Assembly: GCA_966185765.1 (NCBI GenBank)
Contig: CBIFVZ010000090.1
Location: 1-14,179 of the forward strand
Origin: CBIFVZ01 sp966185765
Lineage (GTDB): Bacteria > Pseudomonadota > Gammaproteobacteria > Enterobacterales > Enterobacteriaceae
Direction: 5' to 3'
DNA: 14,179 nucleotides
In this document: positions 7,736 through 14,131 of the stretch, one piece after another
Position numbering within the stretch: position 1 is the stretch's first letter
Layout of the letters: each line of letters begins with the position of its first letter
Notes under the pieces: generated by a model
The model's input: the letters and a program-made list of their open reading frames with translations, nothing else
Database searches by the model: none
What the model was told of the DNA's origin: nothing
Program-made: the position numbers and the translations under genes

Positions 7736-7767
7736 CGCCGCTTTAGCTGATAACCCGGGAAACAATA

Positions 7768-8010
7768 ATGGATAACCGTTTTGTTCAGGCCCATAAAGAG
7801 GCGCGCTGGACGGTGTGGCTAACGTTGCTTTACCTTGCAGCCTGGATTGCTGCGGCCTGGATTCCGGATGCCAGCATCGGCCCAACTGGGCTGCCGCACT
7901 GGTTTGAAATGGCCTGTCTGCTGGTACCGCTGATTTTTATTCTGCTTTGCTGGCTAATGGTGCGTGTGTTGTTCCGCGATATCCCGCTAGAGGATAACCA
8001 TGCAGACTGA
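7768..8010 (+). CDS. yhdT: YhdT family small membrane protein
   Basis: This 80-residue protein matches E. coli YhdT (DUF997 family) in length and sequence, including the start (RFVQAHKEARW) and end (FRDIPLED). Two membrane segments are evident, about 15-32 and 46-68, with the acidic tail following. Its function is not established. The gene overlaps panF by 11 bases, an arrangement kept in E. coli, which suggests translational coupling and perhaps a role as accessory to the PanF symporter; that role is inference from context. Confidence 0.93.
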   Translation: MDNRFVQAHKEARWTVWLTLLYLAAWIAAAWIPDASIGPTGLPHWFEMACLLVPLIFILLCWLMVRVLFRDIPLEDNHAD

Positions 8011-9454
8011 AGTTATCCTGCCGCTGATTGCCTACTTACTGGTGGTATTTGGTTTGTCCGTCTGGGCCATGCAACGCCGTAAGAAAGGAAATTTTCTCAA
8101 CGAATATTTCCTTGGCGGTCGCTCAATGGGCGGTTTCGTTCTGGCGATGACGCTAACGGCAACCTATATCAGCGCCAGTTCCTTTATTGGCGGGCCAGGT
8201 GCGGCCTACAAATACGGTCTTGGCTGGGTGTTGCTGGCGATGATTCAGTTGCCCGCTGTCTGGCTCTCACTCGGTGTGCTGGGTAAGAAGTTTGCCATCC
8301 TCGCTCGTCGCTATAATGCCGTTACGCTCAACGATATGCTTTATGCACGCTACCAGAGCCGGTTGCTGGTATGGCTGGCAAGTCTTAGCCTGCTGGTTGC
8401 CTTTATTGGTGCAATGACCGTCCAGTTTATCGGTGGGGCGCGCCTGCTGGAAACGGCGGCGGGTATTCCATATGAGGCCGGGCTTCTCATTTTTGGCATC
8501 AGCATTGCGCTTTATACCGCGTTCGGCGGTTTTCGCGCCAGCGTGCTCAATGACGCCATGCAGGGCATGGTCATGCTTGTCGGTACGATTTTGCTGCTGG
8601 TCGGTATTGTTCATGCCGCAGGCGGGCTAAGCAGCGCCGTGAATACGTTACAAGAGATAGACCCTAAGCTTGTTACACCGCAGGGCGCGGATGACATTCT
8701 GTCACCGGCCTTCCTCGCCTCGTTCTGGGTGCTGGTCTGCTTTGGTGTGATTGGTTTGCCTCACACGGCGGTGCGCTGCATCTCCTATAAAGACAGCAAG
8801 GCGGTGCACAGCGGTATTATTCTCGGTACTATCGTGGTTGCACTACTAATGCTGGGTATGCATCTGGCGGGTGCACTGGGCCGTGCAGTCGTGCCGAATC
8901 TGGCCATCCCGGACCAGGTGATTCCAACACTCATGGTCACTGTGTTACCGCCTGTGGCGGCAGGTATTTTTCTGGCCGCGCCGATGGCAGCGATTATGTC
9001 GACCATCAACGCACAGTTACTGCAATCCTCCGCGACAATCGTAAAGGACTTATGGTTAAACCTGCATCCGCAAGACGAACACAACGAGAAGCGCCTTAAA
9101 CGCATGTCGGCCGTAATTACGCTCGTATTAAGTGTGTTGTTATTGCTTGCAGCCTGGAAGCCACCACAGATGATTATCTGGCTCAATCTGCTGGCCTTTG
9201 GCGGGCTGGAAGCCGTTTTCCTCTGGCCGCTGGTGCTCGGCCTTTACTGGGAGCGTGCCAATGCAGCCGGGGCGCTGAGTGCAATGGTCGTGGGTGGCGT
9301 GCTCTATGCGCTGCTTGCTACGCTAAAAGTAGAAATCCTGGGATTCCATCCTATTGTGCCGTCACTGCTGCTGAGTCTGCTGAGTTTTCTTATCGGCAAT
9401 CGCTTTGGTCGCGCGCCCCGTCAGGCGCCACTTCTTTCATCTACAGATAAATAA
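8000..9454 (+). CDS. panF: Sodium/pantothenate symporter PanF
   Basis: PanF is an inner-membrane transporter of the sodium:solute symporter family (TC 2.A.21). It imports pantothenate, the coenzyme A precursor, with Na+. The protein is 484 residues (E. coli 483), with about 12-13 hydrophobic segments. Family signature stretches include FLGGRSMGGFVLAMTLTATY near 37-56, SASSFIGGPGAAYKYGLGW just after it, and the AAPMAAIMSTINAQLLQSSA region near 330. The start codon lies inside the end of yhdT. prmA follows after 11 bases, so the three genes form one operon. Confidence 0.97.
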   Translation: MQTEVILPLIAYLLVVFGLSVWAMQRRKKGNFLNEYFLGGRSMGGFVLAMTLTATYISASSFIGGPGAAYKYGLGWVLLAMIQLPAVWLSLGVLGKKFAILARRYNAVTLNDMLYARYQSRLLVWLASLSLLVAFIGAMTVQFIGGARLLETAAGIPYEAGLLIFGISIALYTAFGGFRASVLNDAMQGMVMLVGTILLLVGIVHAAGGLSSAVNTLQEIDPKLVTPQGADDILSPAFLASFWVLVCFGVIGLPHTAVRCISYKDSKAVHSGIILGTIVVALLMLGMHLAGALGRAVVPNLAIPDQVIPTLMVTVLPPVAAGIFLAAPMAAIMSTINAQLLQSSATIVKDLWLNLHPQDEHNEKRLKRMSAVITLVLSVLLLLAAWKPPQMIIWLNLLAFGGLEAVFLWPLVLGLYWERANAAGALSAMVVGGVLYALLATLKVEILGFHPIVPSLLLSLLSFLIGNRFGRAPRQAPLLSSTDK

Positions 9455-9465
9455 AGAGTTTTGAT

Positions 9466-10347
9466 ATGCCGTGGATTCAACTGAAAATTAATACCTCCGG
9501 TGCAAATGCCGAAGAACTGGGCGATGCACTGATGGAAAGCGGTGCCGTTTCCATCACCTTTCAGGATACCCATGACACGCCGGTATTCGAACCGCTGCCG
9601 GGCGAAACTCGGCTATGGGGCGACACTGATGTCATCGGTTTGTTTGATGCCGAATGGGATATGAAAACAGCGGTGGCTGAGCTGGAACAACATCCACTGC
9701 TGGGCGCTGGCTTCCATCACAAAATTGAACAGCTTGAGGATAAAGACTGGGAGCGCGAATGGATGGAAAACTTCCATCCGATGCGTTTTGGTAAACGCCT
9801 GTGGATTTGTCCAAGCTGGCGCGATGTACCGGATCCCACTGCGGTAAACGTGATGTTGGATCCGGGTCTGGCATTTGGCACGGGTACGCATCCTACTACA
9901 TCATTGTGCCTGGAGTGGCTCGATGGACTCGACCTTACAGGTAAAACGGTCATCGACTTCGGCTGTGGCTCCGGCATTCTGGCGATTGCGGCCCTTAAGT
10001 TAGGTGCAGCACGCGCTATTGGTATTGATATCGATCCTCAAGCTATCCAGGCAAGCCGTGATAACGCACAACGTAACGGTGTGGAAGATAAGCTTGAGTT
10101 GTATCTGCCCGCAAATCAGCCTGCCACGCTCAGCGCTGACGTAGTGGTCGCCAATATCCTTGCCGGCCCGTTACGCGAGTTGGCACCGCTCATCAGCGTG
10201 TTGCCCATACAAGGCGGTCAGCTCGGCCTGTCCGGCATACTGGCAAGCCAGGCTGCCAGCGTATGCGGTGCTTACGAAACGAGCTTTGCACTCGATCCGG
10301 TAGCAGAAAAAGAGGAATGGTGCAGAATCACCGGAATAAAAAAATAA
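9466..10347 (+). CDS. prmA: Ribosomal protein L11 methyltransferase PrmA
   Basis: PrmA uses S-adenosylmethionine to trimethylate several amino groups of ribosomal protein L11. The 293 residues equal the E. coli length. An N-terminal L11-recognition domain (about 1-60) and linker are followed by the class I methyltransferase fold. Landmarks are FGTGTHPTT near 137-145, motif I VIDFGCGSG at 162-170, the acidic ribose-binding IGIDIDP at 185-191, and VANILAGP at 228-235. AAAGAG lies 7-12 bases before the ATG as ribosome site. In E. coli dusB comes next; here a carbonic anhydrase gene intervenes. Confidence 0.97.
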   Translation: MPWIQLKINTSGANAEELGDALMESGAVSITFQDTHDTPVFEPLPGETRLWGDTDVIGLFDAEWDMKTAVAELEQHPLLGAGFHHKIEQLEDKDWEREWMENFHPMRFGKRLWICPSWRDVPDPTAVNVMLDPGLAFGTGTHPTTSLCLEWLDGLDLTGKTVIDFGCGSGILAIAALKLGAARAIGIDIDPQAIQASRDNAQRNGVEDKLELYLPANQPATLSADVVVANILAGPLRELAPLISVLPIQGGQLGLSGILASQAASVCGAYETSFALDPVAEKEEWCRITGIKK

Positions 10348-10353
10348 ATATCG

Positions 10354-10385
10354 AAAAAAAGCGGCTTGAATTAGCCGCTTTTTTT
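10354..10385 (+). terminator. Terminator after prmA
   Basis: AAAAAAAGCGGCT and AGCCGCTTTTTTT (10354-10366 and 10373-10385) are perfect inverted repeats around TGAATT. The symmetrical A and T tracts allow termination in both directions. It starts six bases after the prmA stop and isolates that operon from the carbonic anhydrase gene. Confidence 0.93.
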
Positions 10386-10386
10386 A

Positions 10387-10402
10387 TGTGATTTAAATCA
10401 CT
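10387..10402 (+). promoter_or_regulatory. CRP-type operator (FNR possible) upstream of carbonic anhydrase
   Basis: TGTGATTTAAATCACT matches the CRP core TGTGA-N6-TCACA at nine of ten positions, and GTGATTTAAATCAC (10388-10401) is a perfect 14-base palindrome. It also matches the FNR box TTGAT-N4-ATCAA at eight of ten positions, so FNR cannot be excluded. The centre (10394/10395) lies about 38-42 bases before the predicted start site, typical of class II activation overlapping the -35 region. Confidence 0.6.
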
Positions 10403-10420
10403 CTTTCATCAACAGCGTTT

Positions 10421-10426
10421 TATAAT
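10421..10426 (+). promoter_or_regulatory. -10 element of the carbonic anhydrase promoter
   Basis: TATAAT is a perfect -10 hexamer, 66 bases before the start codon. At a 17-base spacing the -35 region reads TCACTC, a poor match that overlaps the CRP-type palindrome. This is the pattern of an activator-dependent promoter. TATAAC at 10435-10440 is an alternative. Confidence 0.5.
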
Positions 10427-10492
10427 CATTCCCGTATAACCCACTGATAAATCATGGTTATAAAAACAACAATATTCAAGGGATGAATAAAA

Positions 10493-11233
10493 ATGACAAA
10501 AAAACTCAACGGCATCATGCTCACTCTGGCTCTATTGCCAGCAGTGGCATCTGCTTCACACTGGGGTTATGAAGGCATTGAATCACCAGAACACTGGGCT
10601 GAACTTAATAAAGACTGGGAACAGTGCCAGAAAGGCCAGAATCAATCTCCAGTTGACATTCGCCATACCTTCCAGGTCCATGTTCGCCCGCTTAAAACCT
10701 TCTATACCAGCAGCCCTGACCTGTTACTGAATAACGGTCATACCATCCAGGCAACCTGGAGCGACAAAGACAAAGCCAGCTACATCAAGCTTGATGATGA
10801 AAAATTCACATTAAGGCAGTTCCACTTTCACGCACCGAGCGAAAATACGGTTAACGGAAAACACTATCCTCTGGAAATGCATCTGGTTCACCAGAACGAT
10901 GATGGTGAAATCGCCGTGGTTGCTGTGATGTTCGAAGTGGGGGCGGTAAACGCTGAGCTTGAGAAGCTGTGGAAGGTTATGCCGGACCACGCCGATAAAA
11001 GCTCTCCGCTTACCGTCAATATTGATGTCAATAAGCTGCTACCGGATGATAAAACACACTGGCGTTTTACCGGCTCGCTGACCACCCCGCCGTGTACAGA
11101 AGGTGTTCGCTGGGTGGTACTTAAACATCCTCTGACTGTCTCCGCAGAACAACTGGGAAAATTCACCTCGGTGATGCATCATGCCAACAATCGCCCCGTG
11201 CAAAAACTGCATGGCCGCATGATCCTCGAGTAA
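10493..11233 (+). CDS. cah: Periplasmic alpha-class carbonic anhydrase
   Basis: This is a zinc carbonic anhydrase interconverting CO2 and bicarbonate. The 246-residue protein has a Sec signal peptide (positive MTKK, hydrophobic core to about residue 18, likely cut after ASA at 20-22), so it should act in the periplasm. Alpha-class landmarks, matched to human CA II, are QSPVDI at 51-56, His83 (proton shuttle position), QFHFHAPSEN with zinc ligands His111 and His113, Glu117, EMHLVH with the third ligand His130, and the SLTTPPCTEGV stretch with Thr197. Cys45 and Cys201 are placed like the disulfide of bacterial alpha enzymes. All catalytic residues are present. AAGGG lies about 13 bases before the ATG. 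It stands alone between two terminator-like structures and is not part of this neighbourhood in E. coli K-12. The gene symbol is the one commonly used for this class. Confidence 0.95.
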   Translation: MTKKLNGIMLTLALLPAVASASHWGYEGIESPEHWAELNKDWEQCQKGQNQSPVDIRHTFQVHVRPLKTFYTSSPDLLLNNGHTIQATWSDKDKASYIKLDDEKFTLRQFHFHAPSENTVNGKHYPLEMHLVHQNDDGEIAVVAVMFEVGAVNAELEKLWKVMPDHADKSSPLTVNIDVNKLLPDDKTHWRFTGSLTTPPCTEGVRWVVLKHPLTVSAEQLGKFTSVMHHANNRPVQKLHGRMILE

Positions 11234-11241
11234 GCTAATCT

Positions 11242-11264
11242 GAGGCAGGCACCAGCCCTGCCTC
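11242..11264 (+). terminator. Stem-loop after the carbonic anhydrase gene
   Basis: GAGGCAGG (11242-11249) and CCTGCCTC (11257-11264) form a perfect eight-base-pair stem with a seven-base loop, eight bases after the stop codon. The following bases (TCCTCACC) are not a real T-tract, so it may act as a weak terminator or an mRNA 3'-end stabiliser. Confidence 0.5.
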
Positions 11265-11422
11265 TCCTCACCAGAAACAGCATAAATCACCAATACATAA
11301 TACAAATACTCTAATCACCACCCCATTTATTAGCATAAAATCCCACAAAAAACTCAAGATGCAGTTTTCCTGACAAGCAAATGATGAAAAAAACAAAAGA
11401 GCACAAAATAGCCAATTTTATT

Positions 11423-11435
11423 TAATTCATTGATT
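11423..11435 (-). promoter_or_regulatory. IHF binding site upstream of fis promoter
   Basis: TAATTCATTGATT is a full match, on the minus strand, to the IHF consensus WATCAR-N4-TTR. Its centre is about 120 bases before the predicted start site. E. coli IHF is reported to stimulate fis from a site near -114, so position and sequence agree. Confidence 0.55.
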
Positions 11436-11499
11436 AAAAAGAATTATTATTCATTGCATTGCGTCGGGCAGCGGTTTCATTGATCTGTGACAGCTGATT

Positions 11500-11514
11500 G
11501 TTCAAAGTTTGGCC
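11500..11514 (+). promoter_or_regulatory. Fis autoregulatory site next to the -35 element
   Basis: GTTCAAAGTTTGGCC fits the Fis pattern (G and C fifteen positions apart around an A/T-rich centre). It is centred about 44 bases before the predicted start, abutting the -35 hexamer. E. coli Fis site II, which mediates autorepression, is at essentially this place. Confidence 0.6.
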
Positions 11515-11543
11515 TTTCATCTCGCGCGAAAAATGCGTAATAT
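11515..11543 (+). promoter_or_regulatory. dusB-fis sigma-70 promoter
   Basis: TTTCAT (11515-11520) and TAATAT (11538-11543) are 17 bases apart, followed by the discriminator ACGCCGCC. These agree with the characterised E. coli fis promoter. The GC-rich discriminator is the hallmark of negative stringent control by ppGpp and DksA. Initiation should be near 11550, leaving a leader of only about 30 bases before dusB. Confidence 0.85.
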
Positions 11544-11563
11544 ACGCCGCCTTGCAGGTATAT

Positions 11564-11578
11564 ATGGTCATTTCTTAA
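11564..11578 (+). other. Four-codon upstream ORF before dusB
   Basis: ATG GTC ATT TCT TAA encodes Met-Val-Ile-Ser and ends three bases before the dusB ATG. AGG at 11556-11558 could serve as its ribosome site, whereas dusB itself has no Shine-Dalgarno sequence. The same short frame is present in the E. coli region as I recall it. Translation of it is not shown; it is listed because it could set dusB initiation. Confidence 0.35.
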
Positions 11579-11581
11579 CTC

Positions 11582-12547
11582 ATGCGCATTGGACAACACC
11601 AGCTCAGAAATCGACTGATTGCAGCCCCTATGGCAGGGATTACCGACCGGCCGTTCAGGACGCTGTGTTATGAGATGGGAGCCGGTCTGACCGTTTCAGA
11701 GATGATGTCGTCAAACCCTGAAGTTTGGGCCAGCGACAAGTCACGTCTACGAATGGTGCATGTCGATGAGCCAGGTGTGCGCACTGTGCAAATTGCCGGT
11801 AGCGTACCTGAAGAAATGGCCGAAGCCGCCCGCATAAATGTCGCAAACGGCGCTCAGATTATTGATATCAATATGGGCTGCCCGGCTAAGAAAGTGAACC
11901 GAAAACTGGCAGGCTCCGCCCTTTTGCAGTACCCGGAACAGGTGAGAAGGATCCTCACCGCCGTTGTCGGGGCTGTGGACGTACCTGTCACGTTGAAAAT
12001 TCGCACTGGCTGGGATCCCGAGCACCGTAATTGCACGGAGATTGCCCAACTGGCCGAAAACTGCGGCATTCAGGCTCTGACCATTCATGGTCGAACACGA
12101 GCCTGTCTGTTCGGGGGCAACGCAGAATACGACAGTATTCGGGCAGTTAAGCAGTTAGTGTCCATTCCGGTTATCGCGAATGGCGACATTACTGACCCGC
12201 TAAAAGCCAGAGCTGTGCTCGACTATACAGGGGCAGATGCTCTGATGATAGGACGCGCGGCTCAGGGAAGACCCTGGATCTTTCGGGAAATCCAGCATTA
12301 TCTGGACACGGGTGAGCTGCTGCCCCCCCTGCCAATGGCAGAGGTTAAGCGCTTACTTTGCGCGCACGTTCGGGAACTTCACGCCTTTTATGGTGACGTG
12401 AAAGGTTATCGAATCGCACGCAAACACGTCTCCTGGTATCTCCAGGAGCACGCACCCAGTGACCAGTTTCGGCGCACATTCAACGCCATTGAGGATACCA
12501 GCGAACAGCTGGTGGCGTTGGAGGCATACTTCGAAAATTTTGCGTAA
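11582..12547 (+). CDS. dusB: tRNA-dihydrouridine synthase B
   Basis: DusB is a cytoplasmic FMN enzyme that reduces uridine to dihydrouridine in the tRNA D-loop using NADPH (U17 in E. coli). The 321 residues equal the E. coli length. Landmarks are APMAGITDRPFR at 15-26 (FMN site), MGCPAKK at 98-104 with catalytic Cys100, KIRTGW in the barrel centre, the GRTRACLFGG loop, and VIANGDI and MIGRAAQGRPW (phosphate binding). It is the first gene of the fis operon. In E. coli the dusB coding region boosts fis translation. No Shine-Dalgarno sequence precedes the ATG; a tiny in-frame ORF ending just upstream rules out a longer start. Confidence 0.97.
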   Translation: MRIGQHQLRNRLIAAPMAGITDRPFRTLCYEMGAGLTVSEMMSSNPEVWASDKSRLRMVHVDEPGVRTVQIAGSVPEEMAEAARINVANGAQIIDINMGCPAKKVNRKLAGSALLQYPEQVRRILTAVVGAVDVPVTLKIRTGWDPEHRNCTEIAQLAENCGIQALTIHGRTRACLFGGNAEYDSIRAVKQLVSIPVIANGDITDPLKARAVLDYTGADALMIGRAAQGRPWIFREIQHYLDTGELLPPLPMAEVKRLLCAHVRELHAFYGDVKGYRIARKHVSWYLQEHAPSDQFRRTFNAIEDTSEQLVALEAYFENFA

Positions 12548-12572
12548 ACAGAAATAAAGAGCTGACAGAACT

Positions 12573-12869
12573 ATGTTCGAACAACGCGTAAATTCTGACG
12601 TACTGACCGTTTCTACCGTTAACTCTCAGGACCAGGTAACCCAAAAGCCCCTGCGTGACTCGGTTAAACAGGCACTGAAGAACTATTTTGCTCAACTGAA
12701 TGGTCAGGATGTTAATGACCTGTATGAGCTGGTACTGGCTGAAGTAGAACAGCCCCTGTTGGACATGGTGATGCAATACACCCGTGGCAACCAGACCCGT
12801 GCAGCCCTGATGATGGGTATCAACCGCGGTACGCTGCGTAAAAAGCTGAAAAAATACGGCATGAACTGA
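12573..12869 (+). CDS. fis: DNA-binding protein Fis
   Basis: Fis is a nucleoid-associated homodimer that bends DNA. It activates rRNA and tRNA promoters, assists site-specific inversion and excision, and represses its own gene. The 98 residues appear identical to E. coli Fis as I know it. They include the mobile beta-hairpin arm (about 11-26) needed for Hin/Gin inversion and the helix-turn-helix (73-94, [19 protein letters not shown]). It lies 25 bases after dusB with a weak ribosome site (AAGAG at 12557-12561, 11 bases from ATG). E. coli fis is likewise weakly started and reported to depend on upstream sequence and on BipA. It is followed by a strong terminator. Confidence 0.98.
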
Positions 12870-12886
12870 TTCCAATTCTTTGTCGC

Positions 12887-12924
12887 AAAAAAGGCGCTGA
12901 CCGGCATGGGGCAGCGCCTTTTTT
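12887..12924 (+). terminator. Terminator after fis
   Basis: AAAAAAGGCGCTG (12887-12899) and CAGCGCCTTTTTT (12912-12924) are perfect inverted repeats around a 12-base loop. The T-tract fits intrinsic termination of dusB-fis; symmetry of A and T tracts permits action on both strands. Confidence 0.93.
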
Positions 12925-13347
12925 ATTATCTGTATCCTTTGCGTAGCGTCCCGTTTTTAGTTGCCTGTGAGTCCTGGCATGGCTATCAGATACCTTACTT
13001 TATCGGCCCCATCCCATGTGCCAGAAATACACCGCCTGTCTATCTGGAGTGATTTTTTGCAACAGTTAAAACTCTCAATACCGGACAGCCCACACTTATT
13101 ACTGACACATGCGATAACAGTATTATTTCTAAATAAAGGCAGTGCATTATTTAATGCTTTCTCAATGACTGCACTTATTAGCAGGACACATATTCATCTG
13201 CTCTTGCCTTACAGATTATTCTGCATTTCTGTTTTCTTCATTATTTCTACTTAATGGTTTCCCGAACACGAAATTTCTTCATGTTTTTTACAAATGACAT
13301 GTATTGATATCATTGACTGCTGAGTAGTGTTAAGAGCGAGTGATAGC
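12925..13347. other. Gene-poor AT-rich spacer between fis and yhdV
   Basis: No convincing gene lies here. A plus-strand frame at 12961-13254 would encode 97 residues but begins at TTG, lacks a ribosome site and resembles no family I know. In E. coli, yhdJ, yhdU, acrS and acrEF lie between fis and yhdV; none is recognisable here. No clear promoter for yhdV was found, although TTTACA at 13287-13292 is a -35-like hexamer without a good partner. Confidence 0.5.
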
Positions 13348-13413
13348 ATGAAAGCAGTGCATCATCGATTACTGACAGGATTCGTCAGCCACGTTCTGGT
13401 GCTTTTTCTATGA
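13348..13413 (+). CDS. Possible 21-codon leader ORF before yhdV
   Basis: ATG at 13348 opens a 21-residue frame (MKAVHHRLLTGFVSHVLVLFL). Its TGA (13411-13413) overlaps the GAGG ribosome site of yhdV, and a GAG (13338-13340) sits seven bases before its own ATG. The peptide is basic then hydrophobic, like a single short membrane helix. Layout suggests possible translational coupling to yhdV. There is no homology evidence and it could be chance. Confidence 0.2.
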   Translation: MKAVHHRLLTGFVSHVLVLFL

Positions 13414-13422
13414 GGTACGATT

Positions 13423-13644
13423 ATGAAACAGATTATCGCCGTGACGCTGCTCTCTTCACTGCTGGCGGGATGTGCGCATGACTCTCCCTGTGTCCCCGTT
13501 TATGACGACCAGGGCAGGCTTGTGCACACAAATACATGCATGAAGGGTACGACTCAGGACAACTGGGAAACAGCAGGAGCCATTGCAGGCGGTGCCGCTG
13601 CGCTGGCAGGATTAACGTTAGGCATTGTTGCCCTTACTAAATAA
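13423..13644 (+). CDS. yhdV: YhdV-like small lipoprotein
   Basis: The 73-residue protein matches E. coli YhdV closely, including CAHDSPCVPVYDDQGRL and the NWETAGAIAGG stretch. A lipoprotein signal is clear: basic start, hydrophobic segment and lipobox LLAGC with lipidated Cys17. Ala follows the cysteine, so by the +2 rule sorting to the outer membrane is expected. Residues about 52-71 form a glycine-rich hydrophobic segment (GAIAGGAAALAGLTLGIVAL) like the glycine-zipper of other small envelope lipoproteins. Function is not established. GAGG (13412-13415) precedes the ATG by seven bases. In E. coli it follows acrF; here no acrEF is present. Confidence 0.92.
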   Translation: MKQIIAVTLLSSLLAGCAHDSPCVPVYDDQGRLVHTNTCMKGTTQDNWETAGAIAGGAAALAGLTLGIVALTK

Positions 13645-13649
13645 CCATA

Positions 13650-13674
13650 CAGGCGAGCATTACCTGCTCGCCTG
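13650..13674. terminator. Stem-loop after yhdV
   Basis: CAGGCGAGCA and TGCTCGCCTG form a perfect ten-base-pair stem with a TTACC loop, six bases after the yhdV stop. No proper T-tract follows on either strand, so it may be a weak terminator or RNA-stabilising structure between the convergent yhdV and rrn transcripts. Confidence 0.6.
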
Positions 13675-14090
13675 ACCGATATTATTTCATTGACAGGCAT
13701 GACGAGAGCAATACGGCTTATTTAGCAGCACGACCAATCTATTTACCTTTACCTCACTATCGCGTCCTTTATTTAATAATTATTCATTTGGTTATTAAAA
13801 CGTTCCGTTAAACATACCAGATGCATATTAATAAATATCCTCTGCATGTCCCTTCAAATATAGCCCTCAGGCCTTCCCTGTCTGGCAATAATCATTACTC
13901 TTAATGGTTACAGATACGCTAGCAGTGACTTGCCAAAAGCATCCAGAAAATAGGTTATATCCTGCTGGAGCAGCAGAGAAGATTGCTGCCAGGATACTGA
14001 ATCAACGGGCATATAATGCAATCACGCATAAGAAAACAGTACGCCGTCCTGGTCACTGAACGATTGTTTTACTTTTGCACACCAGATAGC
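13675..14090. other. Spacer between yhdV and rrn terminator
   Basis: I see no gene in this 416-base stretch. It holds an AT-rich inverted repeat (TTTAATAA at 13772-13779 and TTATTAAA at 13792-13799) and a small hairpin CTGCTG-GAG-CAGCAG (13962-13976). No tRNA-like sequence was recognised. It is the convergent zone between yhdV and the rRNA operon. Confidence 0.5.
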
Positions 14091-14121
14091 AAAAAGCCCC
14101 GTACTCTCGTACGGGGCTTTT
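14091..14121 (-). terminator. Terminator of the rRNA operon
   Basis: AAAAGCCCCGTAC and GTACGGGGCTTTT (14092-14104 and 14109-14121) form a perfect 13-base-pair hairpin around TCTC. On the minus strand it is followed by a run of T (complement of A at 14091-14095). It starts ten bases after the 5S 3' end and is a typical distal rrn terminator. Confidence 0.93.
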
Positions 14122-14131
14122 GCGTGATTTG

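Larger units (their letters stand above)
11265..11581 (+). promoter_or_regulatory. dusB-fis regulatory region
   Basis: No gene is seen in this stretch. The left half is AT-rich. The right half closely matches the E. coli fis control region as I recall it. It holds an IHF-type site, a Fis site against the -35 element, a TGTGA half-site at 11486-11490 (possible CRP contact), the fis promoter and a GC-rich discriminator. In E. coli this region gives the burst of Fis synthesis on nutrient upshift, with autorepression and stringent control. Confidence 0.8.

Noticed and set aside
10348..11581. Mobile element carrying the carbonic anhydrase gene
   Set aside because: No transposase, terminal inverted repeats, target duplications or integrase site were seen, and the gene's base composition looks like its neighbours.
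12961..13254. 97-codon plus-strand frame after fis
   Set aside because: It begins with TTG, lacks a Shine-Dalgarno sequence, resembles no known protein and lies in AT-rich spacer; chance open frame is the simpler reading.
13675..14090. Possible tRNA or extra 5S gene between yhdV and the rrn terminator
   Set aside because: Only short hairpins are visible; no acceptor stem or T-loop pattern and no 5S-like sequence was found, and the operon's terminator lies to the right of this stretch.
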